64,000 bases of DNA, taken from Spodoptera frugiperda. Lineage: Eukaryota > Arthropoda > Insecta > Lepidoptera > Noctuidae. Under the pieces are notes generated by a model. The model saw nothing but the letters and a program-made list of their open reading frames with translations, was not told the DNA's origin and ran no database searches. A program made the position numbers and the translations under genes. How positions within the stretch are numbered: the first letter of the stretch is position 1; every line of letters starts with the position of its first letter. The stretch is taken from NCBI RefSeq assembly GCF_023101765.2, contig NC_064227.1, forward strand, positions 7,077,592 to 7,141,591, read 5' to 3'. Positions 31,201-42,639 of this stretch are shown piece after piece.

Positions 31201-34200
31201 CTCAGCAGTGGGTACAAGTTGTTCCCCGGGACGGATCCACAGGATGGGTCCGTCGTTGGACTCCTGCGGCTCCATCTCCACTGCCGACATTGGACCCCAC
31301 GGCATTGTCTGCGGAAGGAAATATATTGTTACGTATTTGAGAAAACCAGCCTAACGCCCGAATACGTGCTATCTCTGTCATTTTATAAAAAAATTATAGG
31401 GACAGAACTAGTTTTGAGAGCGTCTTAAAATTGAGTAGCGTTTGAGTATTCGGACATAAGCTATTTACTCGAATCTAAAAAATATTTTTGTGTTGGATAG
31501 TAATCAACAAAGGGGGAAGGTTAGGGGGGAAAATCATCCAGTGTCTTCTCTTGCTTTGGTCAAGGACAGAGGGAGTGTCAGACTCTTACTAACTAAAAAC
31601 CACCCCGGTCCTACTCCTGCTTTTCGAGCCGGAGTCCCGGTAAACTCGCTAGGTAGTCCGCAGCTCCGGATCGACGAAAGCTATGGAGTTTGAAGAGTGA
31701 GTGTAAGAATATTGTTGTAATACTGACCATATTGAGGAAGGGGCAGGTGGCGAGCATGTCGAGCATGTCGGGGAAGTAGCCGCCCACCTCCTCGTGCACG
31801 GTGCCCACCAGCGAGATCTGGTGCAGCGGCCCGCACCGGAACGTGCCCGCCGCGTACGATTGTTGCACCTACGGGCGAAAGATATCATTACATTATACCC
31901 TATGCGCCGTAACAAGGTGCGGCTGACAGATTCAGTAACGTTTCGTACCACTCTTGAAAGTTGCTGCGATTTAAAAATTATGCCTTAGTATTTTAACTGT
32001 ATCACATTCGTATTATGTTATATCATTCGGAAGTGTAGTTATTTAAATTAAATCCAACCGGAATGTTCTAGTCTTTAAATAAAATCTAATGAAATCAAAA
32101 ATAAAGTAAAGTGTTATGCGTATAACGTAAATCCATAGTCGTGTTTAGTGATGGGATGTACTGCTACGATGGATAGGTAGTCGATGTTTTTTTAGAATAT
32201 AAAACGAAAATCATGCGTCGTTCAATTATCACTCTTAAAAAACCTTTAATTATGTGGGTAAATCTACTGTAGACGCGGCTCTCTCTGCCCGAACCACAGT
32301 GACTTTATAAGAGCACAAATATATAGTAGACATTTCCGGCGCCTTTGATAATGCGTGGTGGTACTTAATCTGAAAGATCGTGGTTGCTTTAGTAACATAT
32401 ACAAACTAATATACACTTATATTCTTCACGGTTCTGTAAAACTGAAACTCTGAAACACCTCAGGGCTCGGTCATAAAATATTTATTTTGACAAGTATATA
32501 CACGTAGTTACACTGCACAACTAAATAACACACACATTTAATAAAAAAATTAAAGAGAATTAAATGTATGCTGCGAGTATCGATAGCGATAAAAAAAGAT
32601 TTTTCTAATGTCCATCCCTAAAGAGAGACGTCAACGTCATACTAGCATCTGTCAGCCGCACCTTGTTATAGCGCAAAGGGTATAGTAAAGGAATATGAAT
32701 CGTGTTTGTGGTAAATAATTAAAACGTATTTAACTTTTAAATGGAAGTTTATTTCTATTGTGAAAAAAACGCGGCAAAACAAAAGAAAGTTAACATGACA
32801 ATGACATTACCTGTAGACAGCGCCACAGACACAAAATACTAATATGGTTGCGTTCCTATTTACTAACAATTAGCAATTAAAAAGTAGATTTAGAATGTAC
32901 AAGTTTTTTTAGTTAGAAATACGCCAGGATTATGTTAGCAGCACATTAAATACATGTCTTTTTCTTGGCCTTTAAATTAGTTGAATATCAATATGGAGCG
33001 ATTATCATGACGCCGCGTACGATTGTTGCACCTAAGGGGTGAGATATCATTTCATTAGCAGTCAAAAATTAGATTTAGGATGTACAAAAGTTTTTTGTTA
33101 TACATAGGCCAGGATTAGGTTAGCAGCACATACAATATGTTTCTTTTTCTTGGCCTTTAGATTAGTTAGGCGTTTCCCAACCTGTGGTCCGCGAGTATAT
33201 GTACGGGTGTCCGCGGTGTCAACTCTGGACTAGACATAAATCAATCGTTAAATGTAATAGGGCCGCAAAACAATAAATCAGCAAACCCGTTTTATTAGAG
33301 AAATGTGAGCACATAATATTTATGCCATCATATTATCATTATAGACTCCACAATTTGTAATTGTAAATACCTCAATCTAGACACACGGCAGTGTGTCCGC
33401 CAAGTTCGAGCAAAAAAGCGACACACCGGCCGTGGGTTATATTACACGAACCATTTCGGGCCAAGTTCGACCCACCTATAACTCAAAATCTATTTTATCT
33501 ACGCATATGAAATTTCTAGTATCTGTCGAGATCTACTTACTTATCTAAAATACAAAATTTCATTAATGTACCTATTGTAGGTCTTGAGATATTGACGTCA
33601 GAAAATCGCTATTTTTACTATACACTCACTGACTGACTCACTCACTCATCAAAAACCTAGACCACTTCCAATGGTCGTATGACTTGAAATTTGGCATGGA
33701 GGTAGGTCTTTAGGTCAAGGTAAAGGAAAAAATCTGAAAATGGCCAAGTGTGAGTCGGTTTTAAAAATAATGAAGGTGTAAATTCATACCCCTAAGGAAC
33801 TAAAACAAAAAAATTATCTATATCTTCCAATGGTCGTACCGACCTAAAATTCGTTACGAAGGTTTGTATTTAGTCAAAGTAAAGTAAAATAAGAAAAAAA
33901 GAAAATAAACCTTACAAAAATAAATGAAATCCCACCCAAAACATAAATGTGAAAGGCTGCCAAGTTCGATAATATTGGAATGCTTCGCCTATAAAAGAAG
34001 TGAGATCTAAATAAGTACCAAGTTCCATACACAGACCTCAGTTAAAAATGATATAACTTGGCAAGTTTTAATAGAAAATTATATACTTGACTCATTGCGT
34101 TTAGTAGGTTTATAACAAAGTGTGTGAAAACTTGCCAACTTGTTATATCATTTTTAACTGAGGTCTGTGTATGGAACTTGGTACTTATTTAGATCTCACT

Positions 34201-37200
34201 TCTTTTATAGGCGAAGCATTCCAATATTATCGAACTTGGCAGCCTTTCACATTTATGTTTTGGGTGGTCCTAGTTAACCCTAATGATACTAATCGAGATA
34301 TTGGGAGACTTATAAAGAAAATAGGCATGTGTTTAACCTTAAAGCCTCACTCATACGGCGAGCAATAACGCAAACGTTGTAACACGCCCGTTTTCTATGT
34401 GGCCATGGTATCAGTCATCATCATCATCAGCCTGTTCTCGTCCACAGCTGGACATTTACTTCATCTTTTTTACTTTATTTATTTACAGTATATTTATGTT
34501 CATCCATGATATCAGTACTTTCTTAAAATGAGTTTACCTGTTGATAATATCGGCTGACGGTGGTAGTCTCGATATCGGAGGCCCGGGCGAGGACTCCAGC
34601 CTTCACGGTGAGCGTGGGATGCGCGGAGGCGAGGTACTGCAGCAGACAGGGGAAGGCCCCGGCCGCGCCGCGGACCACGCCGCACACGAAGTGCGCCCAG
34701 CCTGCACTGTCTTCCGAGAACACCAGCTGGGAAACAAGTTGTATTTTAGTCAAGAGAACGATTAAGAGCATTGTTACTATATCTATATTTTCTCCTTTAA
34801 CAAAGACAGGTCTTTCTCACGAGTAATTAGAGAACATCCCAACATATCTTCATTTAATTTCTGGTTGGTAGTCACATTTTTTGTGGACACAGATGGATTT
34901 CATTAATATGTATAATCAAATTATTCTTGTCATACTCGTCCACCAAATGTAACTCTTTTTTAATAATACACCATTGATTTAGTTGTGCATTTTTTTAGTT
35001 ATATCCAAAACTTTTATAGAAGACACTATGTTTAAGTCTAGAATTTTTCAAGGATAAACTTTAATGGAGCTCTGTCTTTAAAAAAATCAGTTTTAACATA
35101 GTTACTTTATTTACTCTGAATTTATAGCTTTTAGCTCACATATTAAAAGGACTTATGTTTGACATACCTTCAAGAACTCCTTGGCGAGTGCTTCCTGCTG
35201 CGGCGCGCTGAGCATGTCCACGTCGCGTTGGTGCAGGTACACCACGCTCGCTCCGCCGTTGGGGTGCGTCTCCACTCGCATCAGCCTGTCAGGAAAACAC
35301 CATTTCGTTAAAAATTATTTCATGATGTTGCCGTTATGTTTGTTTCGTTTTACAAAATAGAAGAATCTAAAGGATACAAATCGATGACAGAGCCTCTATT
35401 GACGTTGTATGAAACTAAGGTACTAAAAATAGAACAAAATAAATACCTACTTGTAAAGTTCAAAACTTTTATCGTCAATATTTTAGCTATAGCTTCAACA
35501 CTGAAAATGTGATTTTCAGCAGATTTCATAAAAGATATCTCTTGATATATCACTGAATCAAATCAACCAATTACAACATAAAGTTTATTATAGCACTTAA
35601 TGTTTTTATATTTTAATTCAATTAATTACTATGATACATTTTCTAGCATCCGATTTATCGAACGTTATGCTGTAAAGGGTATACTAAAACTATAATCTTA
35701 TTTAAAAATCCACTCACCGATGATATTTAAGTTCCTTGACGGTGGGTGTCTCAGCGAGAGGTCCCCAGCTATCATTGGGTAGGGGTGCTCCGGCCGCCCG
35801 GTCCCTGCGGCACTGGACACCGATGGAGCACCGCTTGATGCGGGCGCGGCGCCGGCAGTGGTGGCACGAGGACGATGACGATGAAGATGACGAGGAATGA
35901 CGGTGGGATGACCTGGAGACACAAGGAGGTGGTTTAGTACTTTACAGTGTGGATACTTCGGGAGCTGTTGGCTGTTCGGCGGCTGGTGTTGTTCTTAGGA
36001 CTATCTATACTTAATATTATAAAGCTAAAGAGTTTGTTTGTTTAAACGCGCTAATCTCCGGAACTCCTGGTCCGATTTGAATAATTCTTTTTGTGTTGGA
36101 TAGCGCATTTATCGAGGAAGGTTATGGGCTATAAAACATCACGCTATGACCAATAGGAGCCAAGCAGAGCGGGTGAAACCGTGCGGAAGTAGCTAGCTTT
36201 TAATAAGTGTCTTATGCAACTAACTTACGCTACTTATAAGGGAGATGTCACACACACTACACTTGGTTGGTAGATTAAGATTGAGGGGTCGAAAATTATA
36301 CTGACTGTTTAGGATTAATATTTAAGCTGTATTTCATTAGACACCATGGCTATGCGACCAGCCACGGAACCGAGGTATTTAGAGCACTTAAGTGAGAGAT
36401 TCCAAAATGAAAAAAGTATAGTTTTTTCGTACGACAATGGTACAACCATCGATGTTCCTAATTCGATAATGGTGTGGTGTAAAATAAGGTGGATTCATCC
36501 CTAGTTGCGTGTTGCTGAGTTAGGTTTATGGGATCGAAACCCAGGTCTCTCAACACTTGCAGCCATTCGGCTAACTAGGCAGTCAAAGTAGGTAAATCTA
36601 AATGAAGAATAATACATAAAATATCTCACCTATCCCTCTCTCGCTCCTTCTCCTTCTCCCTGTCCCTCTCTTTCTCTACTTTAACCTTCACGTCACTCAC
36701 TGTCTCACTCTTCACATTTCTTATCGCAGGAAACACTTGAGAATTCACATTCTCTTGCTTCATCTTCAGGGGCAGTTCCAGATTGCCATAGCAGGGCAAC
36801 TCCCTCCGAGGATTGCACTGGAACCTGATAGCTTTCAACGTCAGGTTAAAATGAGTAGCTGGTCTCCGAATCCCCGAGGAGTTCTCTAAAAGGACATTCT
36901 GTCTCGTAACCCTGGGATACTTGTATTTGAACATGGACCTTTGAAAATGGGTGTTGATGATCCTCAGTTGACGGGAGACTGAAGAGAATATCTTCTTTGT
37001 GACGTCATCATCAGCCATTTTGTTGGACATCTGGGTTTGCTTCCACCAGGCGTGGAGACCACCGAACCAGTCTGCTTTGAAGGGGTCACGGTTGATTTCT
37101 GAGAGTTCAATGTCCTGATTGCAAGTGGTGTGGAAGAGCAGGGGGTTCTTGATGGGGGGTGTCTTCTTGAGGACATTGAGCTTCAGCACGGCTCCGTTGC

Positions 37201-40200
37201 CGTACCCTCCGGAGTCGAACACTGGCCATATCTTGCTCTGCTTCGAAGGTCGAGCGTTTTCGCCCCACACACATAGCTCCTTTGATGATTCGCTGAGCTT
37301 GCGCTTTTTGCCTGTAAAATAATGAATGGGATAAGTTTTATTGGTTCAAGTTATAGAAAATATTCTGTAGACACAACTGAGATAAGAATTGATGTTTTAT
37401 TTACATGTATTATATCAGGAAATGTACCAAAAACAGAGAAGTATTTTTCAAAGACTAAGGCACTCTTTATTCAAGACTACATCATTTTGGTTTTTTTTTT
37501 CGTTCTTATTAGCTACTGAGTACTACTTCGATCAATATTAAGTGGTTTCATATCTACTGATATGTAAATTAAAGTAGAGCTAGTTATATTCTTAAAATAA
37601 CTAATCTTTTACTTAAGTACTTCACCACACATCAAAGTTGGATACAAAAAGATAAATTCCAATCGAAGCTACACTTTGCAAACACCTAGCTTCACTGATG
37701 GACAGACTGACAGATTATTATTTATTTCTTGACATTTAAAAAGTACCTATTTATGGTTTAATTGGAATAAATGATTTGCCTTTGAAAATAAAAATAATAT
37801 CGTTGGTAGACGGCGCCTTAAACGATCAGATTGGCGATATATTAAAGGGCCAACTTAAACGTACCCTTAACTAACCAACATGCATGAAAAGATGTAAGAA
37901 TGGTAGCAATTGGCAATCCAATTACCCTGCCTACGCCCTATGGGAGACAGGCGTGAGGTTATGTATATATGTATGTAATAAAAATAATATTCATAGAACA
38001 GCAAAATATGGAGTCTTTATAAAAGAATCCTAGTCTAGTATCCAAAATAGGCGAAGTATACATTTAATGAGCAATAACTTGCCTTGTAAACAGGACTTAA
38101 TTACAACTGGATATAAAAAACAAACAACATGGTAGTTGTATGAATGTGAGTTGCATTTTGATGACTTATAATACATACAGACTAAGAGCAATTAGGTACA
38201 TTGATGTAATGTAATAATATTAATTGCAAATACACCATATGGTTGGGATTATTAAATCTAGTTTTATAGAGGTTAAACTTATGTTCTGTGTAGAACAAGT
38301 ATTGCTGTATTTTGACTTACTATTAATTGATAATAAAGATATTAGTAGTCTCAAATTTACTACAAACTACTTCCCTATTATTTTTGTAAAATCTATTTTG
38401 CTGAAAACAGTTAAGAAAACATATATTTTCTACTTCAAGAATCCAAAAAGTTATTTATCACTAATCTACAAATGGGAGGGTGGAATAGATAACAAATTTT
38501 TGTTTTAATGTCTGTCTTGAAGATTTTATTATAACATTAGCAAAGTATTTTTATTTTGTTATGGAAACAAATACTTTCGATGATATAATGATTTGAATTT
38601 TGTGTGTATGTTTTAGAATTCGAAATGACGTAGTTAGCTCCTACTCCTAACTTTGATTTGTTTTATCTAAGTATTGTTGTCTTATATGGCAAAATAAATA
38701 TGTTTGATATTTTTACATTATCTAACTGACGGACTAAATACATTTTTAATTTTCATACCCTGTCATCATCCCTATTATTAGGTAGTTTATTAATTATGCA
38801 AATGGGAGCTGATCCATTGTTATATATTCAGACTATATTATAAACAACAACTAAATAAAAAGGTTATGTAAATTTATATCTACTTATATTTAAGTATGAA
38901 TAGAAAACTTGTGATGAGTTAGTAATTCAATCATGTTTTATTTATAATTCCTATAAATAAAAGAAACTTAGTATAAATCTTGAATTGACAATACTTACAA
39001 GGAAAATTGTATTGTTTTCCTCTTTGAAAGTAATGAGAAGGAAATCAAGTTATTTTTAATTTTCTTTTGATTTTGCAAATTATAAGTCAGTTGTAAGGAA
39101 TTTTAATGAATCATGGGATTTTCCATGTGACTCCTGCTCCGGCAGGAAAAAATTATTCCAAAATTCCTACTTTTTTATGTGTAATGTTCTATTTTGATCT
39201 GATTAATGTAAACAGCAAATAGATATTAATATGATGGTACAATAAGTAAACATCCTGTGTTTTTTAAATATTGCTCTACACCAGGATTTTCTCCTATGGG
39301 TGTGCTTACAAACATACAAATTCACATGTACATGACACCCAGACTCGAAACAACAATTTGTGGATCACAGAAAGAGTTGCTCTGTGCGGGAAACTAACCC
39401 AATACATTTTGCACAGCAGCCAGTTACCCAGCCACCGCGCCAACCATGTAGTCCTACTATATATAATGTATGAAATAATATTTTATGATTTGATCAACAG
39501 TGTTAACACATAAATTGCAAATAGAACTATTTCTCTTAAAATGTGAAATTCTTTTAAGTTTATTCTTAAAAGTTGTTGTATAATAGATTATACTTGCTTA
39601 TCAACAAAATATGATTAATTAATAAAATTACACTATCCTTTCTGGTAATAAATATAATCAATCAATGACAGGATGTAAACAGAATACGTATGCAAATCAT
39701 AAAAGTTTACATGTTACTATTTTTTGTTTGTTTTATTAGTTACTTAGTTCATTTCAGAGACAAATTGGACAAACCCAACCATGTAAATTAATGTTTTTTA
39801 TATTATATATTTATTTCTTAATACTTTATTGTACACCACATATACACACAGGACAATATAAATAAGCATAGTGTACAAGGGGCAGTCTTATCATGATACA
39901 AGGCAATTTCTTACAGACAACCTTTGAATAAAGCTAAAATAGGAGTCTGATATGGGTCATTTAGTGTGTGAATGTGACTTAGATACCTAATTTACATACA
40001 AAATATGGTGTTGATAGCAAGGAAAGCTAAAAATGCTGAATTTGTTTGCGAATTTAATTCAATTCAAATGAATTGCATAAATAACTGAATTGGTGTATTT
40101 GATTACCATTTTATATCACTAAGAATAAGGAAGTGCTGTTTTATCAATAAATAGCCATGTTTAACTATTAACAGTAAACAATAAACAACTAAACTTTATC

Positions 40201-41688
40201 ATTCAATTGTCCTATTTTTAAAGGAGAGTAAAAGATGGAACTGGATTTTAAAATAGTTTTTTTTTAATAAATTATTTTCATCCTACATTAGTTTTATTTT
40301 TTGGCGAATGTAAGTTATTGACATTCTATTGAAAGAATGAATTAACCTAAGTTTAGTTTAAAGAAAAATAATAGAATAAAGACTCAACATTATCAATTTC
40401 AAGTATCAAATAGACCTATACAATACCTAAGTATTTTTTCCCTTTTGCTGTGTGCCCATGCATACCATTTTGAAGTTAGCAAAATAATTAGCAATCAATG
40501 TTGAACTAACTTACAATTTCAGTGATTGCTACAATTTGAACATACTGTTTCTGTGAGTTATATCAAATGCCTGCCTGAATGAAGTTTAATAATAATTATC
40601 TGCAAAATTGCCAAATATGACAGAGTGTCAGAGAGAAGTCCACCGCAGGTGTAGTTAGTTGTGCATTTGAAGATATTTAGTACACAACTAGGTATATAAA
40701 ATAAAACAGCAAACTGATGTATGTCTTGTATAAGACCACCTACAGCTATAGAAGACTGTACCTAACTTAAAGAAGATTGATTTATAATTTATTAACTGTC
40801 TTATTCAAGATAAGCGGCAGATTCTGCAGTAGAAACTGTAAGTTAGATAAAAAACTTGAAACAAATTAAATATTGTACTAAACTAATCAGAATCTCTGAA
40901 AAAACATTTGAATAAGATATAGTAACATGTTTTTTCTGATATAAAAACTTATTTAACAATAAAAATGGAGTTCTAACACAAAATAACTGGCAAATCATGG
41001 ACTATGTATTGTTAACGGTAACAAATGATTTTTGGACACAATAGGCAATATTTTCACAAACCACCACCAAGGTTTGCTGCCAATATCTATAACCTTAAGT
41101 TTATAATGGAGTAGTTGCAATGTACAGTTATATTATCAAATAGAAAGTACTAGTTTAACAATCTCAAGGTCGATATGATGCAAGTGCCTTACAACCATAC
41201 AAAACCATGTCTATTCACCTTAAAGTAGCTTCGAAGAAAGAAAATAACTATGCTGAGTAGCTAAAATGATAATAATGCCGTATGGAAAGCGTGTGTTGTG
41301 TTTATAAACACCTACGACCTCAGTGCTAATGATGTAATTCACAATACGAGAGGTTAACATCTTTCCCACCAAAATATTAACAGAGGAAATACAATAAACT
41401 GGTATAGCAACCTTATTGAATATTCTAAATCGATGTGTGCTAGATTAGTAAGTACATATAGAACGAAATAGTACCTTTGGATTCAGATGATGGTGTATGT
41501 TTTAGATCAGTTGACACACTTGTCCCGCATCCCTGTTGAGACACAGTTTTACAGTCGTATGCTGTACGACGACGCTTAGCACCTTCGCCGGCATCTTCCA
41601 AGCTATTGGAGCCACAGTAATCGTCAACGAAATCGCGATTTTCACTAACTTTTACATTGGTAACTCTCGCTTCGTTCGACGACGCCAT
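27332..41688 (-). CDS. RSBN1/KDM9/DPY-21-family JmjC protein (predicted histone H4K20 demethylase), 12 coding exons
   Basis: Exons in transcript order: 41688-41475, 37311-36630, 35912-35718, 35285-35168, 34726-34538, 31868-31728, 31308-31172, 30733-30594, 30115-29965, 29137-29001, 28619-28515, 28230-27332. All junctions are GT-AG and phases match, giving 3108 nt or 1035 aa. Residues about 345-712 match the conserved core of vertebrate round spermatid basic protein 1, with segments RTRAHADHVG, AAVGVLKAIH, GRITKDVV, QLDLYEPPISQCV, IYFLPRNIIHQF and WHLRLKQYYP. His589-Ala-Asp591 fits the HxD and His690 the distal His of a JmjC Fe(II) site (my assignment). Known function in the family: Fe(II)/2-oxoglutarate-dependent demethylation of H4K20me2 by worm DPY-21. 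A basic KKRK near 73 and KKRR near 556 suggest nuclear import. Residues about 750-1035 form a low-complexity Lys/Asp/Ser/Glu tail ending in an Arg/Ser/His/Asp segment. The family identification is firm; enzymatic activity is inferred. Confidence 0.93.
28515..28619 (-). CDS. Gene 2 exon 11
   Basis: Acceptor ccttcag, donor gtgagc; phase 1 both ends, so skippable in frame. Encodes WHLRLKQYYP, the end of the conserved core, then an acidic Pro/Ala/Ser linker. Confidence 0.9.
29001..29137 (-). CDS. Gene 2 exon 10, distal His of JmjC
   Basis: Acceptor cccctcag, donor gttagt; phase 2 in, 1 out. Residues 656-701: LDKRLNQLRREGVRYSRLPL, then DDIYFLPRNIIHQFRTVSAV. His690 is the proposed distal iron ligand. 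Confidence 0.93.
29335..29510 (+). repeat. SINE-like family C, old diverged copy
   Basis: Recognised by gctcgatgggagtgatacca, cttgcagaaagcc, gattgaggttacc and tgccaattgcttacca. The 87-codon ORF across it is not a gene. Confidence 0.55.
29758..29949 (+). repeat. tRNA-derived SINE, family D
   Basis: Head gcacggttggtgcggtggct (A-box region) and gcgggttcgattcccgc (perfect B box), then body gagcaacactttgtgtgatcc, ttgttgtttcgggtctggg and a tail ending in an A run (29944-29957). Antisense in an intron of gene 2. A reverse copy lies at 39281-39450. Confidence 0.9.
29965..30115 (-). CDS. Gene 2 exon 9, JmjC core
   Basis: Acceptor gtacacag, donor gtcagt; phase 1 in, 2 out. Residues 606-655: VLKAIHCGDESDRGRITKDV, then FHAADFNKLVQLLQLDLYEP and ISQCVT. 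This is the best-conserved stretch of the family. Confidence 0.93.
30594..30733 (-). CDS. Gene 2 exon 8, JmjC HxD motif
   Basis: Acceptor ccctccag, donor gtatgt; phase 2 in, 1 out. Encodes LRNLQYLPRWSEAREFLFED followed by RTRAHADHVGHGLDR. His589 and Asp591 are the proposed iron ligands of the HxD motif. Confidence 0.93.
31172..31308 (-). CDS. Gene 2 exon 7
   Basis: Acceptor ttccgcag, donor gtatgt. Encodes residues 514-558: TMPWGPMSAVEMEPQESNDG, PILWIRPGEQLVP and basic end PIKKRR. Confidence 0.9.
31525..31673 (+). repeat. SINE-like family A copy
   Basis: Full-length family A: gaaaatcatccagtgtcttc, gtcagactcttactaac, accaccccggtcctactcc, gtagtccgcagctccggatc. Located 55 bp from exon 6 of gene 2. 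Confidence 0.87.
31728..31868 (-). CDS. Gene 2 exon 6
   Basis: Acceptor cccgtag, donor gtcagt; 47 codons, phase 0 both ends (residues 467-513): SYAAGTFRCGPLHQISLVGT, then HEEVGGYFPDMLDML. The 5' junction of this exon has a diverged partial copy at 33011-33052 in the upstream intron. Confidence 0.9.
31889..32692. mobile_element. TIR element about 800 bp, no transposase ORF
   Basis: Left end ataccctatgcgccgtaaca-ggtgcggctgacagat and right end atctgtcagccgcaccttgt-atagcgcaaagggtat are inverted over about 40 bp. Interior is AT-rich, no ORF of note. It begins about 20 bp outside the acceptor of gene 2 exon 6. Confidence 0.8.
32875..33170. repeat. Tandem duplication (about 180-bp period) with a copy of the gene 2 exon 6 junction
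   Basis: gtagatttagaatgtacaag to cttggcctttaaattagtt (32890-32982) is repeated at 33068-33163. Between them, acgccgcgtacgattgttgcacct (33011-33034) matches the 5' end of exon 6 and its acceptor side (31848-31871), with gatatcatt following in both. Confidence 0.8.
33365..34267. repeat. Composite repeat with terminal foldback
   Basis: Starts around gccaagttcgagcaaaaaagcg and cgacacaccggccgtggg, continues through the motif cactgactgactcactcact and caagtgtgagtcgg, and ends in the foldback 33932-34267. Similar motifs (ggtgagtcagtgagtgac) occur near 21230 beside the other foldback. I know the (tcac)n motif with gtgtgagtcgg from lepidopteran repeats but cannot name the superfamily. Confidence 0.6.
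33932..34267. repeat. Foldback: inverted arms of about 138 and 141 bp around 57 bp
   Basis: Left arm 33932-34069 begins ccacccaaaacataaatgtg; right arm 34127-34267 ends with its complement cacatttatgttttgggtgg. Arms are nearly identical apart from a 4-base insertion. It lies in an intron of gene 2. The 65-codon ORF inside is not a gene. Confidence 0.92.
34538..34726 (-). CDS. Gene 2 exon 5
   Basis: Acceptor tttcccag, donor gtaaac; 63 codons, phase 0 both ends (residues 404-466). Contains VFSEDSAGWAHFVCGVVRGA and LQYLASAHPTLTVKAGVL, family core. Confidence 0.9.
35168..35285 (-). CDS. Gene 2 exon 4
   Basis: Acceptor cctgacag, donor gtatgt; 40 residues (364-403) of the conserved core, including HPNGGASVVYLHQRDVD and EALAKEFLK. 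Confidence 0.9.
35718..35912 (-). CDS. Gene 2 exon 3, Ser run and Cys/His cluster
   Basis: Acceptor tctccag, donor gtgagt. Encodes ten consecutive Ser followed by CHHCRRRARIKRCSIGVQC, a cluster of Cys/His that could bind zinc (inference), then the start of the conserved core, SWGPLAETPTVKELKYH. Confidence 0.9.
36000..36210 (+). repeat. Interspersed repeat (tccggaactcctggtccgat type)
   Basis: Contains ttaatattataaagctaaag, cgctaatctccggaactcc, tttgtgttggatagcgcat and gaaaccgtgcggaagtagc. Related copies are at 12560-12715 and 56650-56825 (reverse). Located in an intron of gene 2. Confidence 0.65.
36630..37311 (-). CDS. Gene 2 exon 2, N-terminal region
   Basis: Acceptor attttacag, donor gtgaga; 682 nt, phase 1 in, 2 out. 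Encodes residues 72-299, starting KKRKLSESSKEL, with WPVFDSGGYGNGAVLKLNV and KADWFGGLHAWWKQT, and ending in a Arg/Glu/Lys-rich coiled stretch (EKERDREKEKERERDR). The + strand shadow ORF at 37119-37322 is not a gene. Confidence 0.9.
38630..38775 (+). repeat. Interspersed repeat, inverse copy at 62035-62185
   Basis: Shared blocks: taactttgatttgttttatc, agtattgttgtcttat, ctaactgacggacta, tttaattttcataccctgtc. About 145 bp, about 85% alike by eye. Confidence 0.75.
39281..39450 (-). repeat. tRNA-derived SINE, family D
   Basis: Reverse complement of the 29758 copy: ggattttctcctatgggtg, gacacccagactcgaaacaa, ttgtggatcaca, and a degenerate tRNA-like head at the right (cagccagttacccagccacc). The 80-codon ORF is spurious. 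Confidence 0.83.
41475..41688 (-). CDS. Gene 2 first coding exon
   Basis: ATG at 41688-41686 opens MASSNEARVTNVKVSENRDF; ends with donor gtacta after AAA G, phase 1. Separated from the next exon by a 4.2-kb intron. The region contains GAKRRRTAYD, a possible nuclear localisation signal. Start chosen because it is the only ATG in an open frame joining the next exon and lies just inside an AT-rich upstream flank. Confidence 0.8.
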
Positions 41689-41960
41689 TGTCCGACGGTC
41701 AAAGATGTAATCACGTCAAAATAACCACAGTTCTTCAATTAAACATCGACGGAACTGATCAGTATTATCTTAACAATACATATAGCTTTTACAATCATCT
41801 ATAATGATTAGAAACACATTGATTACGAATAAAAAACAACTTGCGACGCCATTTCTCGCTACCTCGCACTTTTTTTTATTTTTTGTGCAATAGAAATTCG
41901 TACCTAAACTCAAGCAAAGGCCAACGTTGCAAACAGCCAAGTTTGTTTCAATTGACTAAA
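41689..41960 (-). promoter_or_regulatory. Likely 5' UTR/promoter of gene 2
   Basis: Upstream of the gene 2 ATG. On the - strand it holds gcgagaaatggcgtcgcaag (about 41845-41868), similar to the AAGATGGCGG-type motif often found at TATA-less promoters, next to an A/T tract. No TATA box at a convincing spacing. Assigned by position only. Confidence 0.4.
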
Positions 41961-42639
41961 AATTTTATTATAAACATTTTTGTTAATTAAAAAATACATA
42001 TTATTGATATATCATAAGATATAATAAAGATAAAATTTATGTTATCTTTATTTTATAATTATTAATTAAACAATATTTTCGATGCATACACCATCTATCG
42101 TCGTTTATTGCAAAACTATTGGCAACGTGACTCATGTCACATTCTCCACGAAAGAGGTTAAATGTTTAAACATTGCGGCGCTAGATGGCAGCAGTAGCAC
42201 AATAATGAGTCATCATGCTACCAGTAAACTATGATTCATTTTATTCATTGTTCATGTTCTAATCATGTTGAGTAATCAATTTTTCGAATTGAGTTAAATA
42301 TCAATAAACTCATAAAAACGTGAACGGCCGCTTTTAACCGCTACTTACTTACCATATAATTTTAACTTGAATAATTCCCTAAGTAGATTTAGGTACATTG
42401 GTAGGTATTAGAATTACTACCTACCTACTAACAAGTTGGTATGGAAGCGTAATGTCAAGGACAAATCGAATGAAAATAAATATACCTACTACCTACCTAT
42501 TTATAAGTAACTAGCTGTTTATGTATTAATCATAGGTACCTAAAACATTCATTTCATTCAGTCTTTTATAAGAAAAGTAGTATTACCTACTCCATTAAGG
42601 TGGACAAGTTAGCGTTAAGTTAAATACGGATTACTATAG

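Larger units (their letters stand above)
37312..41474 (-). other. Gene 2 first intron, 4.2 kb
   Basis: AT-rich. Contains a family-related fragment at 37665-37790, a repeat at 38630-38775 shared in inverse orientation with 62035-62185, SINE D at 39281-39450 and otherwise no recognised element or coding exon. Such a long first intron may carry regulatory sites, but none is evident by eye. Confidence 0.55.

Noticed and set aside
34171..34368. 65-codon ORF in the foldback
   Set aside because: Starts within one arm of an inverted repeat; no domain.
36300..36600. Further SINE family B copy near 36520-36590
   Set aside because: Only a short resemblance (gcagccattcggctaactagg) remains; too degraded to call with confidence.
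38224..38508. 94-codon + strand ORF in gene 2 intron
   Set aside because: AT-rich Phe/Ile/Leu/Lys peptide, no homology recognised, within a long intron; expected by chance in this composition.
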